DNA of 64,000 bases, taken from assembly GCA_041739275.1 (NCBI GenBank), contig JBGSOF010000022.1, forward strand, positions 1 through 64,000, written 5' to 3'. Under the pieces are notes generated by a model, which ran no database searches, was not told where the DNA came from, and saw nothing but the letters and a program-made list of their open reading frames with translations. Below are positions 58,002-64,000 of this stretch, one piece after another. Each line of letters starts with the position of its first letter. Positions within the stretch are counted from its first letter, which is position 1. The DNA is from WGMI01 sp041739275. GTDB taxonomy: Bacteria; Bacteroidota; Bacteroidia; Flavobacteriales; Schleiferiaceae. The position numbers and the translations under genes were made by a program.

Positions 58002-60035
58002 ATGCTCCGTTCTCAAATCGCCTTCTTGGGCTCCCTATTTATGATTTCGACCCTTTCCATTTCTTGCGCTCGCGAAGGCGAACAACCGGAGGCCGAGCTT
58101 GAAACTTCAGGAGATTTTCAATGGCAGACAGAACAGTTCGCAGACTTGCGAATTCTGCGCTACCAAGTGCCGAGTTTTGAAAAGTTGAGCCCGAAACAGC
58201 GCGAATTGGTCTATTATCTCTGCCAAGCGGGGCTGAGCGGACGAGACATTATTTGGGATCAGAACTATCGACACAACCTCGAAATCCGCGATGCGCTCGA
58301 GGCGATCTTCACCCGGGGCAATCGCTCAGACGCCTCAGCCGATCGCACGGCCTTTGAAGTCTACACCAAGCGCGTTTGGTTTAGCAATGGAATTCACCAT
58401 CATTATTCCAACCAAAAACTTGAGCCCGGATTTTCGAAAACATGGTTCGAAGCTGAACTAAAAAACCTCGGACTGTCGATGACCGAAGAAGCCCTTCGGG
58501 CCATATTCGACCCGGCCTTTGATGCGAAAAAAGTGAACAAAGACCCTGAAAAGGGGGATTTGGTACAGGGATCTGCGGTCAATTTTTACGAACCCGGAAT
58601 TTCGAAATCAGAGGTCGACGCGTTTTATGCGGAACGAGAGAAAAATGCGGGAGAAGAGCCCATATCCTTCGGTTTGAACAGCCGTTTGAGCCGAGCTTCA
58701 GACGGAACTCTGCAAGAAGAAGTGTACAAGATGGGCGGGCGATACGGTTCGGCGATTGAACGCATTGTTTTCTGGCTCGAAAAGGCCAAAAACACAGCCG
58801 AAAACCCCGCTCAAGCCAAGGCGCTGGGCCTCTTGATCGAGTACTACAAAACCGGAGATCTCAAAACTTGGGACGCCTACAACATTGCTTGGGTAGAAGC
58901 TACCGAAGGCGATGTCGACTATATCAATTCATTTATCGAAGTCTACAACGACCCGCTCGGGCGCAAGGGCAGTTATGAGAGCGTGGTTCAGATCAAAGAT
59001 TTCGAGGCTTCGGATCGCATGAAAACCCTGAGCGAAAACATCGAATGGTTCGAGAAAAACGCCCCCATTCTCGACGAACACAAAAAACCTGATGTGCGCG
59101 GTGTAAGCTATGTGGTTGTGAACACTGCGGGCGAAAGCGGAGATTCTTCGCCCTCGACACCCATCGGAGTCAATCTGCCCAACGCCAATTGGATACGTTC
59201 AAAACACGGTTCCAAGTCAGTGAGCTTGGGCAATATTGAACACGCTTACGATCAATCGGCCGGAAAAGGCTTGATCGAAGAATTTGCCTTCAGCCAGGCA
59301 GAGCGCGAGCGCGCAGAGAAACACGGTTCGGCCGCTTCGGGCTTGCACACGGCGCTTCACGAGGTGGTCGGCCACGCCAGCGGTCGCTTGAATCCGGGCG
59401 TCGGAACCCCGGCGCAAACGCTTCAGAACTACGCGAGCACCCTCGAAGAAGCCCGAGCAGATTTGGTGGCGCTTTACTACATCACCGACCCAAAGCTCGT
59501 CGAACTGGGCTTGACCGAAAGCCCTGAAGTGGGTTTGGCCGAATACGAAAGCTATATCCGAAATGGATTGATGCTGCAATTGCGCAGACTCAAAGCCGGA
59601 GAATCGCTCGAAGAAGACCACATGCGGAACCGACAATTGGTGGCCGCTTGGGTGTTTGAAAAGGGCCAAAAAGAAGGAGTCGTCGAGCGGAAAAAGGTCG
59701 AGGGAAAGACCTACTTCACCGTAAACGATCCCGTCAAACTGCGGGTGTTGTTCGGCGATTTGTTGCGCGAAATTCAACGAATCAAAAGCGAGGGCGACTT
59801 TGCCGCAGGCAAGGCTTTAGTTGAAACGTACGGGGTAAAAGTCGATGCTGAACTCCATGTCGAAGTTCTCGAGCGCAGCGCCAAACTCAATCAAGCTCCT
59901 TATGCCGGCTTTATCAACCCTGTTTTGAAACCCGTTGAAAAAGATGGAGCGATTGTGGATGTCGAAATCGAATACCCCGTCGATTTTGCCGCGCAAATGC
60001 TCGAATACGGCAGCAATTATCGATTCTTGAAATAA
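58002..60035 (+). CDS. Dipeptidyl-peptidase III-family metallopeptidase, lipoprotein
   Basis: 677 residues. The signal peptide ends in a lipobox (LSISC, Cys22), so the enzyme is membrane-anchored outside the cytoplasm. The M49 zinc motif HEVVGH is at about 453-458 in TALHEVVGHASGRLNPG, and the third ligand motif EEARAD at about 482-488. The upstream fold follows DPP III (GSAVNFYEPGISKSEVDAFY). It removes dipeptides from the N termini of peptides. This class has been mislabelled dihydrofolate reductase in databases, which it is not. Single gene, with a TAACTTAG near-consensus -7 about 30 bases upstream. Confidence 0.87.
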   Translation: MLRSQIAFLGSLFMISTLSISCAREGEQPEAELETSGDFQWQTEQFADLRILRYQVPSFEKLSPKQRELVYYLCQAGLSGRDIIWDQNYRHNLEIRDALEAIFTRGNRSDASADRTAFEVYTKRVWFSNGIHHHYSNQKLEPGFSKTWFEAELKNLGLSMTEEALRAIFDPAFDAKKVNKDPEKGDLVQGSAVNFYEPGISKSEVDAFYAEREKNAGEEPISFGLNSRLSRASDGTLQEEVYKMGGRYGSAIERIVFWLEKAKNTAENPAQAKALGLLIEYYKTGDLKTWDAYNIAWVEATEGDVDYINSFIEVYNDPLGRKGSYESVVQIKDFEASDRMKTLSENIEWFEKNAPILDEHKKPDVRGVSYVVVNTAGESGDSSPSTPIGVNLPNANWIRSKHGSKSVSLGNIEHAYDQSAGKGLIEEFAFSQAERERAEKHGSAASGLHTALHEVVGHASGRLNPGVGTPAQTLQNYASTLEEARADLVALYYITDPKLVELGLTESPEVGLAEYESYIRNGLMLQLRRLKAGESLEEDHMRNRQLVAAWVFEKGQKEGVVERKKVEGKTYFTVNDPVKLRVLFGDLLREIQRIKSEGDFAAGKALVETYGVKVDAELHVEVLERSAKLNQAPYAGFINPVLKPVEKDGAIVDVEIEYPVDFAAQMLEYGSNYRFLK

Positions 60036-60411
60036 GCCCCGACCTGTAGCACAGGGCGCACGTTCTTTCTGGGGAGAGCTCGTTTTCGGGCGAGCATTGA
60101 GACAAGCCTGGACTAGGTTTGATTGATCTCGTTCGATTCCGTCTCTTGTCTGATGTACTGAGTTCTTGGAATCGATGTCTTCCCCCGCACCATCGTGCGG
60201 GACTGCATGGGTCCGCTGGTTAGAAAATGTTTGAATCCTTTAATCAATGGACATCAAACAAATGCAAACGAATTGACCGAGATGGGGGTGATGTCCGCTC
60301 GATTTCTGGCGAACAAATCACTTCAGGGTGCGCAAGGCGAGATCAAATCTCCCCAATCATCAGAAATTTCCGCGACCCCTAAAGCCCTTTTTCCGCCTTG
60401 CCCAAGCGCTT
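60036..60411. other. 376-base intergenic region between convergent genes
   Basis: No convincing gene. It contains one perfect 7-bp hairpin, CCCGCAC and GTGCGGG around CATC (60184-60201), without a T-run, and a weaker GCTCG/CGAGC stem near 60077-60098. Neither is a clear terminator; the hairpin may be a repeat element. Confidence 0.6.
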
Positions 60412-61884
60412 TTAATAGGCCCTGGCAAATAAAACGCGGCGGTTCGAAGGACGCCCACTGTAGACACAAACACCTTCTTCGGCGGGCGCATCGAGCGGTA
60501 TACAGCGAATGGTCGCCTTCGTCTGATCTTTAATCGCAGCCTCAGTCTCGGCGCTTCCGTCCCAATGGCACGACAAAAATCCGCCTTCTTCGATTTTCGC
60601 TTTAAAGCCCTCCCAGTCGTTCACTTCGTAGGTCTGAGCTAAGGTGCGCTCTTTGGCTCTGGTGTATAGCGAGACCTGAATTTCGGCCAAGACTTCGTGA
60701 ATGCGCTGTTCAGCCTCTCCAAATGACAGGGCTGACTTTTCTAGAGTATCTCTGCGCGCCATCTCAAATTGCCCTGCGGCCAGATCTCTCGGCCCGATGG
60801 CCAATCGAATCGGCACCCCCTGAAGCTCGTATTGGTTGAATTTCCAACCCGGTTTGTGGGTATCTCGACGGTCGTATTCCACGCGAATTCCCGCTTTTTT
60901 CCACTGTTCGATCATCGGCAGCACCACCGCGCTCAGGGCTTCCAATTCTTCCAAACCCCTGTAAATAGGCACAACAACCACCTGAGTCGGCGCTAAACGC
61001 GGGGGCAATACCAGGCCGTGGTCGTCTGAATGGCTCATAATCAGAGCGCCCATCAAACGGGTCGACACCCCCCAACTCGTCGCCCACACATATTCCACCT
61101 TTCCTTCGCGATTTTGAAACTTAACTTCGAATGCCTTGGCGAAATTTTGCCCTAGAAAGTGAGAAGTGCCCGCTTGAAGCGCTTTGCCGTCTTGCATCAA
61201 GGCTTCGATGCAATAGGTTTCGAGTGCTCCCGCAAAACGCTCGCTCTCGGTTTTCACGCCCCGAATGACGGGTATGGCCAAGATGGTCTCGGCAAAATCA
61301 GCGTACACTTCGAGCATTTGCTCGGCCTCGGCCAAAGCTTCTTCTCTGGTGGCGTGCGCGGTATGTCCCTCCTGCCACAAAAACTCGGTGGTGCGCAGAA
61401 ACAAGCGTGTGCGCATTTCCCAACGCACCACATTGGCCCATTGATTCAGAAGGATCGGCAAATCGCGATAGCTCTGCACCCAGTCTCGATAGGTATCCCA
61501 GATAATGGTTTCTGAGGTGGGGCGCACGATCAATTCCTCTTCGAGCTTGGCATCGGGATCGACCACTACCCCTTTTCCGTCTTCGGAGTTTTTTAAACGA
61601 TAGTGAGTCACGACGGCACATTCCTTTGCAAAGCCCTCAATATGAGCTGCTTCTTTACTAAAGTAGGACTTTGGAATAAACAGGGGGAAATAAGCATTCT
61701 TGTGCCCCGTTTCTTTGAAGCGACGGTCGAGTTCGGCTTGCATCCCCTCCCAGATGGCATAACCATAAGGCTTGATCACCATGCAGCCCCGCACCGCCGA
61801 GTTCTGAGCGAGATCGGCCTTGATGACCAAATCGTTATACCATTGAGCGTAATCGTCGCTCCGGGAAGTCAATACATCGGCCAT
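60412..61884 (-). CDS. proS: Prolyl-tRNA synthetase (archaeal/eukaryotic-type)
   Basis: 490 residues of the short class II ProRS without the bacterial insertion domain. Motif 1 includes RGCMVIKPYGYAIWEGMQ, motif 2 RWEMRTRLFLRTTEFLWQEGH, motif 3 MGALIMSHSDDHGLVLP; the anticodon-binding domain has PTQVVVVPIYRG and the C-terminal zinc-domain region ends in VCVYSGRPSNRRVLFARAY. It charges tRNA-Pro. This type is usual in Bacteroidota, Thermus and eukaryotes. Single gene, followed divergently by the Gly/Tyr-rich lipoprotein. Confidence 0.95.
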   Translation of the reverse strand: MADVLTSRSDDYAQWYNDLVIKADLAQNSAVRGCMVIKPYGYAIWEGMQAELDRRFKETGHKNAYFPLFIPKSYFSKEAAHIEGFAKECAVVTHYRLKNSEDGKGVVVDPDAKLEEELIVRPTSETIIWDTYRDWVQSYRDLPILLNQWANVVRWEMRTRLFLRTTEFLWQEGHTAHATREEALAEAEQMLEVYADFAETILAIPVIRGVKTESERFAGALETYCIEALMQDGKALQAGTSHFLGQNFAKAFEVKFQNREGKVEYVWATSWGVSTRLMGALIMSHSDDHGLVLPPRLAPTQVVVVPIYRGLEELEALSAVVLPMIEQWKKAGIRVEYDRRDTHKPGWKFNQYELQGVPIRLAIGPRDLAAGQFEMARRDTLEKSALSFGEAEQRIHEVLAEIQVSLYTRAKERTLAQTYEVNDWEGFKAKIEEGGFLSCHWDGSAETEAAIKDQTKATIRCIPLDAPAEEGVCVYSGRPSNRRVLFARAY

Positions 61885-61954
61885 CTCTGTCTTTTTGGAA
61901 TGTTTTTTGCTCTATCTTGAGATCGAGCGGCAAATCTAATCAAAAGCCTACCCC

Positions 61955-62902
61955 ATGCCTTCGCCAACAAGCCTACAGTTCCTGAGACGAATCGCCCTGA
62001 TGGGTGCTTTTCCATTGGTTATGGGCTCTTGCGGAGGAATCTATACAGCCTACACAGCCGACGGAGTCTACTACCGACCGGTGGCCAACGAACCGGTGGC
62101 GGCTCAGCGGAGTGCGGCCGAAAACCCCAGACAGGCCGTTTCGAGCACACCCACAGACGAATTTGACTACTACGACCCCAACGCAGAGGTCGACTTTCGC
62201 CCTTGGGAAGTGCCCTCGAACTACAATGCCCCCGGTTTTTCAAATATGGGTTATTCAAACTGGGGTTATTCGAACATGGGTTATTCAAATATGGGTTTCG
62301 GGACTTTTGGAATGGGTTATGGCAGTTATGGAGGCTATGGCGGATACGGCCCGAGTTGGGGCTACGACCCCTTTAATCCATGGGGCAATCCCTATTCGGG
62401 CTTCGGCTGGAATTCACCCTGGGGAATGCCCGCCTATGGAGGTGGATTTGGATATCCCTACGGCGGCTATTATCCCTATGGAGGTTCTTCCCCTTATGGC
62501 GGGTATTATCCCGGAATATGGCCCGGTTGGGGCGGCAACGACGGCTATCGTCCCATAGGGCAACCCACTTCCCTGCCCCGCCCCAACCGAGGGGGAATTT
62601 CGCCCAACGGCACACCTCCTCCAAATGGCCGCTATCAGCGAACCCTTCCCCAACCCGAACGAGCTCCCGATCAAAAGCCAAGCGAAAGAGGTCGTTGGAT
62701 GCGCGATGTCGAACAGTTCTTTGAGCGCAACACTCCCGAATCTCCATCAAGACCCTCGCGCTCCGGAGAACCCGGGGTTCAAACCCCTTCTCGTCCGAGC
62801 CGCGGAGAGAGCACCACTCCTTCGAGACCGAGCCCTTCCCCCTCGGGTGGAGGCGGAAGAAGCGGCGGGTCGCCCCAAGCACCGAACTCGAGAACGCGTT
62901 GA
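61955..62902 (+). CDS. Gly/Tyr/Asn-rich lipoprotein, hypothetical
   Basis: 315 residues. A lipobox (VMGSC, Cys26) follows the signal. The middle (about 90-195) is low complexity: repeats of GYSNMGYSNWGYSNMG and YGGYGGYG, then PWGNPYSGFGW. The C-terminal third is rich in Pro, Ser and Arg. Such tails are seen in surface or matrix proteins and as disordered spacers. A lipoprotein of this kind commonly sits between proS and the FadL-type gene in Bacteroidota. Its stop overlaps the next start (TGATG), so it is coupled to the outer membrane protein. Confidence 0.7.
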   Translation: MPSPTSLQFLRRIALMGAFPLVMGSCGGIYTAYTADGVYYRPVANEPVAAQRSAAENPRQAVSSTPTDEFDYYDPNAEVDFRPWEVPSNYNAPGFSNMGYSNWGYSNMGYSNMGFGTFGMGYGSYGGYGGYGPSWGYDPFNPWGNPYSGFGWNSPWGMPAYGGGFGYPYGGYYPYGGSSPYGGYYPGIWPGWGGNDGYRPIGQPTSLPRPNRGGISPNGTPPPNGRYQRTLPQPERAPDQKPSERGRWMRDVEQFFERNTPESPSRPSRSGEPGVQTPSRPSRGESTTPSRPSPSPSGGGGRSGGSPQAPNSRTR

Positions 62903-64000
62903 TGCCCTCGATCCAAAACAGCCGGCGCACAGCAATTTCTCTGCTCCTCGCACTCTGGACGCCCATAAGCGCATTTGCCCAAAGCTTCGAAGAAAGCCTG
63001 TTGTTTGCCGCACCGAGCTTTGATGGTTCGGCTCGATATATTTCGGTGGGCGGAGCTTTTCACGCGCTCGGGGGCGAAATGAGCTCCGTAACCGACAACC
63101 CGGCCGGAGCGGCTGTGTACTTACACGACCGCTTCGAACTTTCAATCGATCTCGGAATCCGAAAAACAGAGAGCAGCTATTTGAGCGGTGGTGGGAACGC
63201 TACCGAATCGGGCATGGGGATGCCGCTACTCGGTTTCAATAAAGTCTTTTCGGTCGCTCCCGATCAAAGTCGAAGGTGGTTTTTTGGATTTGTCCTTCGC
63301 CGCGAACTCGACTTTAGCCGTTCGATCGAAGTAGATGCGCGCAATCCCGACAATTCCATCATCGACCAGTGGATCGACAACTCCAATGGCATCGCTCCCA
63401 ACGATTTACTTGGCAACGGGCTGCTCTTCGAGCGCATGGCTTGGGAAACCTTTCTCACCGATGTGCAAGACAGCGGCAATTGGTCGTACACCTCTTTTGC
63501 CACGGGGCTCAACCTCGACCAAAGCTATCGTGAAACCAGCTCGGGCAGGCGGTCGGCCTTGCAATTTCACCTGGCGGGCAGCAGCGACCACCGCTGGTTT
63601 TACGGAGTCGGAATCGGCATACCGCTCTTGAACTTCAACCAGCAGTGGACCTATCTCGAATCGGGTTTTGATTCAAACAGCACCATCGATCGCTTTTCGC
63701 TCACAGAGGAATATCAAACCGATGCTATAGGCTTCAATCTCAATGTTGGGGTCATATACCGACCCGTCGAATCTCTTCGGCTTTCTCTGAGCTATCGAAG
63801 TCCGAGCTGGTATGCGTCCAACTCAAACTACACCACTTCGGCCGAAAGTTTCTTTAGAGATGGAGGACCGAATGCGCGGACAGGCTATTTCAACGAAGGG
63901 ATCGAATATTCGACAACGGGTGCTCAACGAATCGGGGCGGGACTGGCTTATGTCTACAAAGACCGCGGGTTTATCAGTTTTAGTTGTGAAACATCTGATG
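62902..64000 (+). CDS. OmpP1/FadL/TodX-type outer membrane transporter (3' truncated by window edge)
   Basis: Partial; frame stays open for 366 codons to the end of the window. The start ATG at 62902 overlaps the previous stop. Signal peptide (AISLLLALWTPISAFAQ), then SARYISVGGAFHALGGEMSS, the N-terminal motif (MGGA/ALG-type) of FadL-like barrels that admit hydrophobic compounds, then VTDNPAGAAVYLHDRFELSI and many alternating beta strands. The typical length is about 450-500 residues, so the C terminus lies beyond the window. Confidence 0.82.
   Translation, partial: MPSIQNSRRTAISLLLALWTPISAFAQSFEESLLFAAPSFDGSARYISVGGAFHALGGEMSSVTDNPAGAAVYLHDRFELSIDLGIRKTESSYLSGGGNATESGMGMPLLGFNKVFSVAPDQSRRWFFGFVLRRELDFSRSIEVDARNPDNSIIDQWIDNSNGIAPNDLLGNGLLFERMAWETFLTDVQDSGNWSYTSFATGLNLDQSYRETSSGRRSALQFHLAGSSDHRWFYGVGIGIPLLNFNQQWTYLESGFDSNSTIDRFSLTEEYQTDAIGFNLNVGVIYRPVESLRLSLSYRSPSWYASNSNYTTSAESFFRDGGPNARTGYFNEGIEYSTTGAQRIGAGLAYVYKDRGFISFSCETSD

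Noticed and set aside
60227..60382. 51-codon frame (MFESFNQW...) in the proS/DPP III gap
   Set aside because: No family, no ribosome site, and composition not distinct; could be chance.
1..64000. tRNA and rRNA genes
   Set aside because: Intergenic regions were read for T-loop (GTTCGAATC-type) and rRNA sequences on both strands; none was found.

Overview
The window is a stretch of chromosome from a member of the Bacteroidota, most likely a Flavobacteriales-type organism with moderately high GC (a little over half G+C by eye). The lineage call rests on several marks. Two proteins carry gliding-motility (type B) type IX secretion tails and one carries a type A tail. There are TonB-linked proteins with carboxypeptidase-like regulatory domains. 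Family gene orders such as ftsK-lolA-lptF...ribB, proS-(lipoprotein)-FadL and zapA-6S-rny are present. CarB is short and lacks the allosteric domain, the RibA half of RibBA is degenerate, and -7 elements of the form TAnnTTTG occur. No rRNA, tRNA, CRISPR array, prophage or classical insertion sequence was recognised.

Layout. 1-13.9 kb: pdhB, a TMTC-like membrane/TPR protein, an outer membrane barrel, an RlmI-like methyltransferase, a lone HsdR-N-type nuclease domain divergent from holA, a large secreted endonuclease I, a universal stress protein, then rny, a probable 6S RNA, zapA and a small coiled-coil gene in one transcription direction. 13.9-19 kb: a four-gene operon of M23 peptidase, small CarboxypepD-reg protein, TonB-dependent receptor and a 78-residue protein. 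19-29.3 kb: surface-glycan functions (methyltransferase, glycosyltransferases, flippase, sulfotransferase, YfhO) interrupted by a decayed Fic gene. 29.3-34.7 kb: a LamG/type B T9SS protein, carB and rpmH, each followed by a clear intrinsic terminator. 34.7-42.4 kb: an SDR, acpH, a geranylgeranyl-reductase-like flavoprotein, and the kdnB-kdnA pair that makes 8-amino-Kdo. The kdn pair is divergent from a 2OG-Fe(II) oxygenase and an MsbA-like ABC exporter.

42.4-43.3 kb is the most unusual part: a short-period tandem array ending in a perfect palindrome, directly upstream of a REP-associated tyrosine transposase (RAYT). The RAYT reading frame itself contains in-frame copies of a palindrome with the same architecture. 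43.4-47.9 kb: a compact operon of two DinB-fold proteins, a type II NADH dehydrogenase, DoxX, an NRDE protein and an ATP-grasp enzyme. 48-56.8 kb: ftsK-lolA-lptF-GT4-GT2-ribB, with four-base overlaps at three of the junctions. 56.9-64 kb: an SRPBCC/GyrI-like fusion, a lipoprotein dipeptidyl-peptidase III, proS, a Gly/Tyr-rich lipoprotein and the start of a FadL-type outer membrane protein that runs off the window.

The common theme of the accessory genes is the cell envelope: LPS inner-core chemistry (KdnA/B, MsbA-like, LptF, LolA), capsule or exopolysaccharide assembly, and T9SS or TonB surface proteins. Best leads for new biology are the RAYT/palindrome system with self-invasion of its coding sequence, the kdn/2OG-oxygenase/ABC neighbourhood, the DinB/Ndh2/DoxX/NRDE/ATP-grasp operon, and the stand-alone HsdR-N nuclease paired with holA. 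All functional calls are from reading motifs; no database search was run.
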